A stretch of 64,000 bases of DNA, taken from NCBI RefSeq assembly GCF_964355755.1, contig NC_092676.1, positions 27,016,288 through 27,080,287 on the forward strand, given 5' to 3'. The stretch's first letter is position 1. Every line of letters starts with the position of its first letter. Both the position numbers and the translations under genes were made by a program. Positions 25,383-39,124 of this stretch are shown here, piece by piece. The notes beneath the pieces were generated by a model that was not told where the DNA came from, made no database searches, and saw only the letters and a program-made list of their open reading frames with translations. The stretch comes from Antedon mediterranea. Taxonomy: Eukaryota > Echinodermata > Crinoidea > Comatulida > Antedonidae.

Positions 25383-25449
25383 AGGTCAATGCACACTACA
25401 AGGGTCACAATTGGCTCATCATTCATCATGGGGTCATACATGATGACCT
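25383..25449. promoter_or_regulatory. Cluster of nuclear-receptor-type half-sites
   Basis: Within 67 bp lie AGGTCA (25383-25388), GGGTCA (25402-25407), GGGTCA (25431-25436) and TGACCT (25444-25449). The last two form an inverted repeat spaced by seven bases. Receptors with a CEGCKG P-box bind such half-sites, so autoregulation of this gene is conceivable. Function is inferred from sequence only. Confidence 0.25.
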
Positions 25450-26414
25450 TGACTACCATGATTGGTTGTAATAAGCAAGGGGTTGTAAATATATGAACTA
25501 CAAGACTTGACTCATTTTACACAGCTAACTCAATATATTGTTTATTATGGTAATTATTTCATACATGCAATAAAAATAACAAATATGAAATAATGGACTG
25601 GAAATAAACTCTGAATTTGTCTAGCAGCAAAGCTTAAAATCTCTGTGAATTTACCAAAACTGATATTTGTCTATATACATTTTAAATGAAAGTGAATCCT
25701 TAGTACAACACAAGTTGGTTAGAGTTAACATTATGCACGAATGCCATTTTACTTTAATAATTAGGTCATAAATCAGCTTTTTAACTATTTTTTTTTCATT
25801 CTCTGGTAATTGATATGATTAGTGATTTTACAATCCATTTAATTTGTGTTATGTAAATTACTTATTTTCTAAAACCTCATATTTACAAGTTGCTGTGAAG
25901 TGCCTTCATAATATTTGATTACTTATAGTATTTTGTTTGTATTTTCTTTGCCTTGCTTTTGTATTGTCAATCATTAAAGATTTCACAATCTTAAGTAAAA
26001 TCTATTTAATTTAAAAGATAATTCCTATGAAATTAATAAGTAAACAAGATTACAAACTAAACAGCTAATAATAATATAGGTCAAATCTTACAAAAAGCAA
26101 TGTATTATTAAACACTTAATATATAGCAAAAGTCACACAAATCAACAGTGTTTAACTGGATAAAGTTTAAAAAAGTGAGCATTTCTGAAAAGAATAAATT
26201 TATTTGAGTATCCCCATGAATTTATCCGTTAACGGCATCCTCTGTAATACAGTGCCACATATGTATCACATGTGACACCTGTATCATGTTATGGTTAGGT
26301 CAGGCTCATGGACTATGTTACTGTACTAAAGAATTTTCCTATAGATACTAGACAAATTATGGATACAATACTGAGAATCTAACCCTAGGTGTAAATTTGG
26401 ATTGGGCTTAGTAG

Positions 26415-26598
26415 AGTCTGCAGCTCAACCTCCAAGACCGTACAGCTCGTTGCTCAGGGGAGTCTGCAGCCCAACCTCCAAGACTGTACAGCTCGTTGCT
26501 CAGGGGAGTCTGCAGCCCAACCTCCAAGACTGTACAGCTCGTTGCTCAGGGGAGTCTGCAGCCCAACCTCCAAGACTGTACAGCTCGTTGCTCAGGGA
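26415..26598. repeat. 46-bp minisatellite, four units
   Basis: Units starting AGTCTGCAGC.CAACCTCC lie at 26415, 26461, 26507 and 26553. The last three are nearly identical. It is GC-rich against an AT-rich intron. All three plus frames of the unit are open, which produces a 105-codon ORF that rotates frame from unit to unit. Confidence 0.95.
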
Positions 26599-27309
26599 AG
26601 AGAATTTGAAGAAGGCTAATGTCAGTCTAACATCGCACAAAGAAATTTCCATTCAAATACTCTTTGCAAACATTGACAAGCATTTGTTTAAAAACCCAAA
26701 TATACATTTATCTAGATGACATTTTGATATGTTTAAAAAAATCAAGTTCATCTCAAATGATCAGTTTAAATTACATAATCTTTCATAAATTCTATCTTGT
26801 TTGAAATTCAAGCTTGGGTACTGGTCGTCAGTTTACGCAAAAATATTGACAATGTTTTTGAATGACAGAGAATTACCAGGATTTAAGTGAAAGTATAATA
26901 AGAAATGGATGAGATTCACCTTAAAATGTCTCATCAAATTCAGGGCATAAAAGCATACAAAAAGATGAAAAAAAGTTAAACATATATCAAAATAGGTTGA
27001 CACTTGGCTTAAATATTAAGTCCAAAAAATGCTTCAAGCAAAATATGAAATAAAAATAGAGATACTATTGTTATGCTTGACAGAACAAAGGAATTGTTAG
27101 GGTATCAATTATAACAATAGATTTTATTGTCAATCTATGTCACTTAACATTCATTAAATATATTTTCTATGAAATTTGAAAACTTATTTTAAAGTCATTT
27201 ATTCTTTGAATTGATGTGATGAAATAAAAAATATACTTATAAATATATTTTATCAAGATGGTATAATTACTTTAAATGACGGAGTAGTATAGAGCAGTTT
27301 CCCAGTAAG

Positions 27310-27807
27310 TTTAATTATAACTTATTGGCTAATTATATTTTTAAAATGTGCAGTACATCTGTGTATAATATATATGGAAAATTAATTTACCAATAATTTT
27401 TAAACCATATTAAAAAGTCAAATTATATATTAATTACAATTATTAAAATTTAATTATATAATAAACTATATAACCATATGTCAGAAAATGATTTTGCAAA
27501 AAACTTTTTTTTATAGAAAAAAGATGATAAAGGCAAGATACGATTTATTAAATAACATAACTTTACATTATTAGAACGTATTGGCTAATTATATACAAAA
27601 AAATTGCAGTACATCTGTGTATTGTATATATATGGGAAAATTAATTTACCAAAAATTTTTAAATCATATTAAATTATATATTAATTACATTATTGAAATT
27701 TAATTATATAATAAACTATAACCATATGTCAGAAAGTGATTTTGTAAAACTTATTTTTTTTAAATTAAAGATGATAAAGGCAGGCAGGATGCGATTTATT
27801 AAATAAC
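27310..27807. repeat. 256-bp tandem duplication
   Basis: GCAGTACATCTGTGTAT starts near 27350 and 27606. Both halves continue through ATTAATTTACCA, TATATTAATTACA, ACCATATGTCAGAAA and AAGATGATAAAGGCA to GATTTATTAAATAAC. They differ by small indels. Confidence 0.85.
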
Positions 27808-29841
27808 GACAATTTTTACAGCATCTATCGTAGCAATATACGCTGGCAATCAGTGCGCGTCATAAAGACTCGCATCTAATGGGCCTCTGTTCTTTGAGTC
27901 AGCTGCTTCTGCCCTCTGATTTACGCAAACTCAAAGCCAACGCATAAACTACGGCTACAAACTCCTTTCGCCTCGGATATATGGGCTATGCACATCACCT
28001 ACAAAATTTACAACCCAACAGGCTAACTCTGACTATTAGCGAGTAACAAAAAAAGTTGTGTTTGTGAATTATAATTTTAGGGTTTCTCTAAAGTGGATGT
28101 TTCTTTTCCAAGCTCTGGGGACCGTGAACCAGCTGTTTGGGTATTTAACGTTCATAAACGATATAATTTTTATTATGCAATGGTTTGCCAAATATTATTT
28201 TGCATTATATAAAAACGTCTGTTATGATCCATTTCAATTTATTGTGGTAATATAGAACATTGTCGTTTTTGTCAAATATTGATTTAATTTTAGCTATGAA
28301 ATAATTTTTTTTTTTATTATATTAGTTTTCATTAAAATATAAATTGGGATATTATACATTAGTATTTATGAAATTGTAAAATATCAATTTATATTCAGGT
28401 GCTTTATTTTAGTTTGGTATCTTTTGTTTGTATTGGACAGAAAAAAATGTGAATTTAGAAAAACTAATGCATTTTACCATAAGTAATAATTCATTGATTA
28501 GATCACCGGTGTAGTAATCTTCAGGCCCATCATTCATTTATCTTGAGATGAGCATGCCCTGTTTTTTTATTATATATTATTTACTATAGAAGGTAACTCC
28601 ATATATTCTACAAATTTGGAAAGGATTTCTTTCAAAATTTGTTTTGATTTTTTGTTTGTTGTTTGATTTTGATATTTAGAGTATATAAATTTTTTTTTAT
28701 TTCTTAAATTTTATTTAATATTTAATTTAATAAAAAAAAAAAAACAAGGAATCAATTCACTTAGTTTTACTCTTCTTTCTGTTATCAAAACATATTTCTG
28801 TTTATTTTATTAAATTATTTATCTATTAAAATGTTTGTTAATAAAAATAGTACATTATATATCAATTTGTTAAGATGCTTAAACGTAACATTATAATGTT
28901 AATTTGTTGGAATATGTATGTAACAGAATGTCTGTATCAAAGATTAGTTAATGTCTAAAAATAATTACAAAACAAAGGAAAATAACTCCTCGTAGACTAA
29001 AGATCATGTGTAAATGCCCCGATGTCAGGAGACGTTACGACATAATCTTCAAATGTAGATTTCCAATGTTAATATCTGACTATGTACATTAACTGTTATT
29101 AAGCATCGACGGCAGTCACAATGTTTTAAAAGATGTTTTCTTGCTCATTGTACAAGAATAATCGGCAACAATCAGGGGAGTGACGATTGATAAACGGTGA
29201 ATGTTAATAGCGATGACCAGAACACTGATTTCTCCATATATAAGTGTATTTCATGTAACATTTTACTCCTGTACATCCTCGATCTCATCCTATTACAATG
29301 AGTTTAAACAACCACTTGAAAAATAATAAAAATCTACCTAGGCTAATTCTAAAAGATAAAGCTTAGGGAGATATCGGTTAAAAGCGTTCTACGAGAAAAT
29401 CTAAAACTAAATCAACATCGACACTTGGTTTTACAGACGAGATATGTAACAAGCGATTTAAAACACGACAGATCATATTTGAAGGATCTCTCATTGTACG
29501 CTAAGTGATACGTTATATGGGTTTATGTTTTGGCTTCTAGATTTTCGTGAATACAATCTGAGAATTCAAATCTTGAGGTAATTTTATATTCTTTTAGCCT
29601 GGATATTTTTTACGTAATCGAGCATAAATCTATCTTATGAAATAAATCAAAATTCTGACCAAATCCAATCAAGTTTTGTTATTACGTACTGCTGAAAGAA
29701 CTTAATTGTTAAATATGTTGACAAAATAATTAAAATTCTATTTTGATTAGCCTTAATAGAAACGGTCAAGTATGGTCAACACATTATAATGTAAATCTGA
29801 ATTAATATTATAGATTGAAAATAAATTAATAATAACCAATC

Positions 29842-29972
29842 GTGATGATGATGATGTTGATGATGATGATGATACAGTAAGTGTGATATCAAGATGTAAT
29901 GAAAATGAGGATGATGATAATGATACAGTAACTGTGATATCATGATAAGAATAATGATGATAATAAAGATGC

Positions 29973-30035
<63 letters not shown>

Positions 30036-30319
30036 CGATGATGATAATACAGTACCTTGATATCATGATGTACTGATAATGATAATAAAGATGATAATGA
30101 TGATGATGATACAGTAACTGTGATATCATGATGTAATGACAATGATAAGAACGATGATAATAATGATAATGATGATGATGATGATGATGATACAGTAACT
30201 GTGATATCATGATGTAATGATAAGAATAATGATGATAATAATGTTGATAATGACGATGTCGATGACGATACTGTAACTGTGATACTCATGATAATGATGT
30301 TAATAATATTATGATGATA

Positions 30320-30363
<44 letters not shown>

Positions 30364-30400
30364 AATGATGATGATGATGATGTTGATGATAATAAAGATG
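29842..30400. repeat. Long GAT-type microsatellite with a recurring internal cassette
   Basis: Runs of GAT/ATG and GATAAT alternate with a cassette like GATACAGTAACTGTGATATC that occurs about six times (near 29871, 29921, 30047, 30107, 30189 and 30268). The minus strand reads as poly-histidine or poly-serine ORFs of 221 and 144 codons, which I treat as artefacts. A shorter imperfect GAT tract lies at 20720-20830. Confidence 0.95.
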
Positions 30401-32569
30401 CATATAAAAATATACCATGATATAAAAAAATCATGCTTTGTGATATAATATTTATCAATATTAACAATTGTACGAAAGATTTTTCAATTTATCTCGTTAT
30501 TAGAGATGACAGAAGCCACTTAGATGGCTACTTTCCATTCTCCTACTACAACAAATGTTTTCACAATATTCTTGTCAAAGATAAAAAACAAGAGGTACAT
30601 TTGTCTTGAGCTTTGCGTCACAAACTTCATCTAAATCCCAATAGTCGAGGCGAAGTAGACAACATAACGATACACAAATTGCCCGGTAACCTCATAAAAT
30701 TCATGTTACGTTCGGTCACAATTATCAATCAACGAACAATATGTACTCATTAATTAAAATCTTAAACAATCGCTTGATTTTATGACATTATTTGTCTCCA
30801 TTTAAATGTCATAAAAACATTGTTTTTAAGCAATATTTTTTCTATCAATTATATATTATCATATAACCTTTTGTGTGGGCAAATGAAAAGCTACACTATC
30901 ATGAATAAATTTACACAATAGCGATGACGGCAACATTTTATTTTTCTAAAATTTATGTTATCCTGTATATTGTATGATATTATTATTTGATGATTTAATT
31001 CAAGATTAAAGAAAGAAATGATGTTAGTATAGGGTATTTATTTTTTGTTAATATTCATCTCCTTGAAGAAAAAGGGGTTTGTCCAGGTAAGTTAGCTAGG
31101 CATAATATGTTTAAAATATGGCTATATCATCAGGTATAACATGAAAGCTCCAATTATTCATAACTTATGAATTTTGGTATATCTCCGAGTTTTGTAGTTC
31201 TTCTCTGTTACTATTATGCATTGATCGAAAGGTAAAGAAATAAGGTGGGTAACAAATGACAACAAAAAGAGCACATACATCTCATTATTTAACAATAAAT
31301 TACATATTCAAAATGAATGTGCTTACATTAAATTTTGTTCGTTATTAAATTTTAGATTGAATTCTGATATTTTAGCAGGAAAGTTAATGTGATCATATTA
31401 CTGATATAAATATAAATGGTAATGACAAAACAGCATATGGTAGGAATCTATTAGGAGGGGGTGTTAATAAATAGCATCAGGATGAATTACTAAGGCAATT
31501 AATCAAAAGTAATATGACAGAATTATGGTATCTAACATTCAGCCAGGTATTAATGTTCTTGAATGTGTTACATGCTACATACATGAAATTGTAATGAGAA
31601 TTCCATAACATCAACTATTTACTGTAAAACCCAGTAACCTATTTTGTATCCTTACAAAAACAAAATAAATCTCTTTTTTTTTTGGTTCATTACTAAATTC
31701 AAATTAAATCATATTTGTAAAATAAATTTTTCATGATTTCATATTGTATGAGTGAAATATAAATTTGTAAAATTTATTTTTTATGTAATGATATATCCCT
31801 TTGTTCAAATTTGAAATACCAATGAAAAAAATGCATATTGATGTTTGATACTAAAATAAAATTACTTTTATACAAATATATCTTATACATATTGTTGATA
31901 TAATAATATATTATATTGTTATTGACATTGTAATGCTATATTACCAAATTAAATAAAAATAGCTATCTGAAATAAAAAAATGTGCTGATGATAAAAGAAA
32001 TTTCATGTTCTTAAAATTAATTAAAACATTTGTCTTATTAGATCATAAAAAACTATTGGGATAGATACCGTAGCACATTTTATACATTACTGTTTGTGAT
32101 AAGCCAAATCAACTCCATGCGGCTTTATTAGAAGTGAACAAAAACCTCACAACATAACAATCCATATGTAAAACGTAAAAGCCTGAAATCTGCGATATAC
32201 TTACCCATCGGGGAATGTCACAAAGACAAAATAATTTGATTTATAAATCATAAAAAAGATTTAAAATTAGCATAATAAATTATCTACCCTTCTGAATTAT
32301 TTTGACGTGACTAATTAAAGCGCTTTGTGAATAAAAAATACTATTTCATTGAAAGTGTCGCAGATTACATTAGTCGAGACAATCAGGTTTATCGTTGGGT
32401 GGATTAGATCACATGATTAATATTTAGACTTTGGACTGGATTAGCGATTAAATGCTGTGGCCATGTCACTGGTATATAAATATATACAGACTATGATACT
32501 CATGACAACATTTTTTAGAAATTAAAATAATAAACAAATTTAAAAAAATAATTATTATAAATAAAAAAT

Positions 32570-32790
32570 TAAAAACACCACAGTTTTCAGAAGTATTTTG
32601 GAAATCCCAATAATTTAACAATAATAAAAAAACTACAATCTTCAAACGTTTTTTGGAAATCCAAATAATTTAAAAATAAGTAAGAACACCACAGCTTTCA
32701 GAAGTATCTTGGAAATCCAAATAATTTTCAAAATAATTACAACACCACTATTTTGTGAATCCAAAAAAATAATTAAAACACCATTTATAA
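32570..32790. repeat. Degenerate tandem repeat, about 60-65-bp unit, three to four copies
   Basis: Units share ACACCACA, TTTCAGAAGTAT, TTGGAAATCC and AATAATTTAA. The last copies are shortened (CACCACTATTTTGTGAATCC). Confidence 0.7.
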
Positions 32791-32873
32791 TATTTTATTT
32801 TGTATGTTTGTGTACATTAAAAGAAGCTGTGTAGACACAGAAGATCAGATGGCATTTCTACCTGGCATTTCTT

Positions 32874-33038
32874 AAGCTCTGTCTACACTAATCAAAGTGG
32901 TTTGACAAAAAAAAGTGTATGTGCCCAAATATGGTAGTGATATACCTAAATATGGTAGTGATATACCCAAATATGGTAGTGATATGACATCATCATGTCC
33001 ATATATGGGCACATCACATTTGTTTTGTTAGTGTAGTC
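32874..33038. mobile_element. MITE, same family, copy 4
   Basis: The left end AAGCTCTGTCTACACTA is followed by three ATATGGTAGTGATAT units and the GACATCATCATGTCCATATATGG block. The right end is truncated to TTAGTGTAGTC. It lies inside the 20.7-kb receptor intron. Confidence 0.8.
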
Positions 33039-35817
33039 TGTATTGTAGTCTTTAAATATTGTTTGTACGGTCTATTGTGTATGGTCCATTATCCTAAATA
33101 ATTGTTTGTTATTATAAATTTCATTTACTCAGTAGCAATCAATGTGTCTCCTGTATGTACTCATGTTAATGGAATATGAACAATACTTGTTTGAATTTTA
33201 AATCAAAAATAAATAAATATTTCATATGAACACTATAATGCATGTATATGTTTATCAAGTAAGGAATTAGAAATTTATTTTATTTGACTAGCTAATTAGC
33301 TTTTTTGGTAATAATTAATTCATTTTGATTGAAAAGATTGAAGTTTGAAAAGGTTTTTTTTTAAATAAAATACTAACATCACATCCTAAAAAGAAATTCA
33401 GGGTAGAGGAAAGATATGGTATTTATTTATTTTTTTATATTTTTTTTTAATTTGACAAAAATGAATAATAGGACAATGTGTTTCTTGTCAAAGAGTTAGT
33501 GTTTAAAAATTGACAAGAATTAAAATTATTTGCTTTAAATTTCACATATAAATACGGTATAATTTGAGCAAACAATATCATAATTGTAAATCCATAAATG
33601 AGAACAAAACCTAAATATCCTTAAGATCTTTTTGACACTTTTATGATCACCCAGATATCATTATCGATAGGTCCCCCAACATTTAATTAACACTGTAAAC
33701 CTAGCCGCATTAACTGTTGAGACGAACACTAATTTACAATGAAACTCTATATGTCATTAAATTCATTCCACTTCAGATACTCTACTATGTATAGCACCGT
33801 ACAAAACAAAGCATGATGCAATGTTATTGATCATTTGTATAGTTTTTAATTTAATGTGATAATATAGAAAAACCTTTATAAAGTGCACGGCCCTGCAGCT
33901 GTGTGTAATCAAAGGGCCTTAAATTACTAAGTAAACTATCTTTTTTTAGTGTTGTTCCCTTCTTTTAGTGTCAATCTCCTTTATGATGGACAGGCTAATT
34001 TAAAATTATCATTACATAATAAAAATATATACTAAATTTGTATATGAAATATGAATAGAAACACGCAGTAAAACATACGGTATGTCAGGTAGTAAAATAC
34101 CAAATTATGCTACATTTTAGAAGAACTGGTAGTAGCTACGCTACCTTAATAAAAGTTCAAGCATTTATAATAATAATATCTTTGTTCTATTTTTGGGTAG
34201 TGTACAAAAGTACTTTCCTTTCTTATGAGTACTACACAAATGTGATGAAGTTATTTTTGTCCGGTCAATGTATTAAAGGGTTGGGTCTTGACTGAGGAAC
34301 AGATTAACATCATTTTACCAAGGATTTTCTATAGTGTACCTGTGTGAACACAAGTTTAATTTATATAATTAAATGTTCATGAAATGAAACAGCCTTTTTT
34401 TAGGAACCCACAAGAAATCAAACAATTTGTGGTCATGCAAACCTTTTGCTCATATCCATCAAGACCATTAATCCAATAAATTTAAAGAAAGGGTCTTGGT
34501 AAATGAGGTCATTAACCTTTAGTCATCTTCAAGTGTTTTGTATGTAATCCTTATCAAATTTTATCAGGTATAAATCATTATTTTGTGATGGAAAATTAAA
34601 AATGAAAATAAATTCATCTATAAGCACCTACACATTATTGAAATGATAGTAATTTATCGGATTAATAATTATAACCAAAAAGTCATTAAGAGTTCACTCA
34701 CACCGTTTACGCAAGATTTAATTGTACCAAAAATTGACTTTCCGATACAAAATCATCTATAATGCAAAACATGATATTCCATTATTGTTTGCGCTACTGT
34801 ACTGTAATGTAAATGTTGTATTAAGGTAAATAATTTCATAGTGCTTTTCCAATTACTAAGTACATTTTCCACACGAATAAAAAGCCTTAAGAAATTATAC
34901 CGAATGATCGGTGTGAAGAACAAACGGAGAGTACTCGTGACCTGGTGTGAGTAGCCTAGTTACGACATAACTATGACCTAGTCTTCACAACATGACCTAG
35001 TCTTTGTGACATGATCTACCAGTAGAATGGGTTAAATTGTGTCACATGCTACGAGACCTATTTACGACAACAATATGGCCTATTGAATGTATTAAATTAA
35101 TGAATTTTGAATCTATGTTCTGAATGTTGGACATTGATTCTAATGGGAATAACATAACATGCAAAAGCTTTTATTCAAACAATACTAAATTGAAATGGAC
35201 TGCAACACGGATCTAAGAGACAAAACGTTTCTAAGCTATGAGGACATAATTTGTTGACAATGTTACAGACATATGATTGCTTAAATTGGATAGAAAGTGT
35301 AATAATAACTGGAAATTTAAAAACACAAATACAAGCCTGTAACTGGTGATTTGCGGTGGTAGAAAGAAGAAGTGTTGGAGAATGCAATAGCTCATCTATC
35401 AACTAAAATATGAATCCATTTTTTAAAATATCAAAATATTAATTTTCCAAACTCCTTCACAGCAATACATCAGAAATTTTATCTTATTTTTTTACAAATT
35501 TTCCAACAGAAATGACAAAAGAATAAGATGAGTTAAGTGTAATTTTCATGCTTGATTTAACCGTTAACTCTAAATTGATTTTTAATGTAAAATTGATTCA
35601 TTATTTCAGTAGAAAGAATAATAAATGGGTAAGAAAAACATTAAAAATACACAATAATTCATACTATAATGATGGAAATTATTAAAGAAAACACTATCAT
35701 CTATTGCTGGAAACATCTTTTGACATTATGTATATTGATGGATATTTGATGATATTTTACTATTATTGTTAAACTTTGGTCTTTGCAAAGTAGTAGTATT
35801 TTACCATAAACGTCCAG

Positions 35818-36041
35818 CTGAAATGCAAGTTTTGTTTCAACTTCATCATGTAGTAGTTTTTCTTGTCCAGAACTATCACAAAAACATTCATGTTCAATAC
35901 ATATGAATGAAAAAATAGATTTTATTATTAACTTTTTCGTCTGGCTGAAATGCAATTTAGTTTTAACTTCATCATATAGATTTTCTTGTCCAGATCTATC
36001 ACAAAAACATTACATTCCAAACTTATGAATGAAAATATATA
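35818..36041. repeat. 127-bp tandem duplication
   Basis: CTGAAATGCAA starts at 35818 and 35945. Both halves continue with AACTTCATCAT, TTTTCTTGTCCAGA, CTATCACAAAAACATT and TATGAATGAAAA. Confidence 0.8.
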
Positions 36042-36509
36042 CAGTATAAACATTTACAATATCATTTTGAATTTTTTTTTTATGTGGTTTCTGTTAATCT
36101 TTCTGTACAGCACTTTAACTTCTGGAAAGGTGCTTTATAAATAATGAATAATAACAATAATAGATATCCATTAAGCGAAACTGAAAAATACCAATGGTAA
36201 AGATTATTTCAGTTACCTTCAAGACTAAACATGTTTTAGAATTTGAGCTGTATTTTAAAAATATAAAAACGTGTATTTGACTATTGTGCCTATTGTTGGT
36301 GGACGTTTTATAGCATATCTGAACATGACTGTCGAAGGTCATATGAGAAACCATACACGCCATGGTAGCGTGAGGTTCAATGTATGCATTTAATCAAGTC
36401 GTGAATGTTTAGGTTTATTTATAACCCTCGACCTTTGACATAGTGACAAGCAGATGAAATGTGTGATAGATGTGCTGTACTGCATACTTTTACAAAGATT
36501 ATACACAAG

Positions 36510-36765
36510 TATTTTAATAATTCAACAGTTTAAGTTGCCAAAAATAATTCTAAAAAATGTACATTTTGCTCCGATTATTTTGACGCTCTCATACTTCATA
36601 ATCCGCGATAAAATCGAGAAGATTTTATCGCTGTGACTACAAATGTAACGTTTTAATAATTTAACACCTTAAGTGGCTAAAAAAAGTACCTATGCTCTGA
36701 TTATTTCCGCACCCTTGTAGTGTTAAAGCGCGATAAAATTAGGAAGATAAGTCGTGATGTTCATG
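36510..36765. repeat. Old tandem duplication ending in GCGATAAAAT
   Basis: Both halves carry TTTTAATAATT.AACA, TAAGT.GC.AAAA, GCTC.GATTATTT and GCGATAAAAT. The first half has an added inverted arm forming a hairpin (36605-36631). Confidence 0.55.
36605..36631. repeat. Perfect 11-bp hairpin
   Basis: GCGATAAAATC pairs exactly with GATTTTATCGC across a five-base loop. It has no terminator-like T run and lies in an animal intron, so no transcriptional role is inferred. Confidence 0.7.
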
Positions 36766-37109
36766 ACCTGATAAATAGTACATTCATATGTATTTGGTTT
36801 GCATGAAGGTTAGTGATGATGGATGGAATGCCTTAGCTGTTAATAAAGTGTTACATCAGTGTTGGTAACAGTTGGATGCGGTGCCCAGACAAATTACACC
36901 AATCAGATATGTGACAACTCGGAATAAAATGTGGCATAAAAAATAAAATATTTACACAATTTAAGAAATAAATGTACAAATGTTTTAGATAAGTGTGTTT
37001 CAACGATTATGATAGTGATATTATAAAATGAAAAATATGAAATGAAATTATTTTTTAAAGACAATTTTGATAGATATGACAATTTTGGAGATGGAGTTAA
37101 CCATGAATA

Positions 37110-37246
37110 CACTGTGGAACCCATACAGGGACACCTTTGGGACCCAAATAGAGGTTGGATGTAGTCTTAAAACATCTATTTCCCGTGTTCATTCAATGAG
37201 AAACTGTCTCTCGAATAGAGATATCCCAAAAGAGAGGTTCTACAAA
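37110..37246. mobile_element. pogo-like MITE relative, short copy
   Basis: The left part reads CTGTGGAACCCATACAGGGA, the middle CTTAAAACATCTATTTCCCG, and the right part AATAGAGATATCCC then GAGGTTCTAC. It shows the same layout as the other family members. Confidence 0.5.
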
Positions 37247-39058
37247 TGTATAAAATTTCACATTTATAAACTTTTAAATTAGACTGCAAAAACGTACCTA
37301 ACAAAAAAACAACATTCACGCATCAAAATTTAGCATCCTAAATTAAACTTTACATTCTCCATCAGCTAATTTAAACCGTTGAGGAATACACTGAATACAA
37401 ATAAGTATGACACATATACAAATCATTTTCCATAATGAATATTCATGCCATGGGCAATTTAACCCATTCTCAGTCCAAACTTAAAATATAATAGCTGAGT
37501 GCTGTAGTAGCTTTCTTTGACCCAAATATAGAGAGAATGTAGGCAACGGATGCCGTGAGCTTCTCTATACTAAAAACCTAGCTACTACTACATTTATATT
37601 CATTTTCATCAGTCTAACTGCCAGCCGTAGTCATTATAAAGTAATTTGTGGTGTGCAACATACATACAATGTTACTTTATGCTAATATTAATAATACTCT
37701 TATATTTGATTCCTTTTCTGTCTGTCGTGAAAAATACTTAAATACGGTTTCGTTTTTTGGAAAATAAAAATTGCATATGCAATACAAATTGACATCTATT
37801 GGTTTATTAATTTGTTTTAAAGATAAAACAGTAATAATTAGTATATATTCATGAATATTCATGACCTGACCCTGGTGCATGTATTTTAGTTATGTCAGTC
37901 AACATTTTAAAAAGATTTTCATACGATGAGCGCATATACCGGATTTTTCAAACATTTCTCATATTGTAGTTATTCCTTTCACATTTTTTACATTTTAGCA
38001 TCTTATACAGTACATTTTCTTGTACATTTTACGTTTTTAGCATTTTTAAACATCTCTCTCCAGCATTTTTCCATCCAGAATCTATTTGTATATTTTAATA
38101 CAATACAGAATTCCTATAAAAATCTGTGATTCAAATTTGCTACTTTTCAAGTTAACAACAAGCGTGGAAACAAATCCATTATACGACATTTGTAGGTTAG
38201 TAGGGTGTTTCATTAAAACAAATATTAAATCACTCAACAGACAAAGTGAAGAATATTTCATTTACTTTGCCTTAAACTCATTTTTCTTCAATCAATACCA
38301 TCACTCAGTTTTTTAAATTATTCAATGCCTTTACTTGTCTATTATCATAAACGTGTCCAATCATTCAACATAGGTAATAGGAATGATTTATCATTGTAGG
38401 GTACATTTTAGAATTTTCATATTTCTCCTGGAAGATTATCATTCATTTTTGTGTCAAGTGAGGTTAAACATTTTTTCAAATCACAAAATAAATAATAACC
38501 AATTCAGTAGTTTGAGCTGTGTCAATATAAATCAAACAGTTTTTTTTAAATATATTACATTACAAAAACAAAATACTGTAATGAAATATATGAGTGTTAC
38601 AAGAATGCTATACTTCTACTGCAGAGGTTCCCTTCAATGTTTAACAAATGTTCTCAGTAAAACCTTTAGATAAACTAAACTGAAAAACATAATACCTTTG
38701 ATAGCTTAAAAAAGGATTATGTAAAATAAAATTCATTCATTAATTTTCTTTTTTTCAGATAGTACATCCATATACAAATCATACAAAAAACAAAAAGAAA
38801 AACAATTTCTCTAGAAAATTAACAATATAAGCAACTTCCACTAAACCAACCTACAATATCCTAAATACCAATTTGCACCAACGCCGATGTACTGTACAGT
38901 AGTAGGTTGGATTGTGGGAGTCTGTTAACTATGGTTTTAAACAGACTATTGCAACTGTCATGAATTCTGTTCTTAGAAATATGTATAGGGTTCCTCCAAT
39001 ATTCATAGAATGAGGGAACGTTATTCGTATTATCCAAAATGGTATACAGTAGATAGAA

Positions 39059-39124
39059 TCCCTACATCCAGTGGGATAATCCCTACATCCAGAGGGATAA
39101 TCCCTACATCCAGTGGGATAATCC
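39059..39124. repeat. 21-bp minisatellite, three units
   Basis: CCTACATCCAGTGGGATAAT-type units start at 39061, 39082 and 39103; the middle one has AGAGGG. It translates as a seven-residue repeat on minus, which is incidental. Confidence 0.9.

Noticed and set aside
26402-26719. 105-codon plus-strand ORF
   Set aside because: Most of it is the 46-bp minisatellite read in rotating frames, and the remainder has no coding character.
29753-30418. Minus-strand ORFs of 221 and 144 codons rich in histidine and serine
   Set aside because: They are translations of the GAT-type microsatellite and have no non-repeat core.
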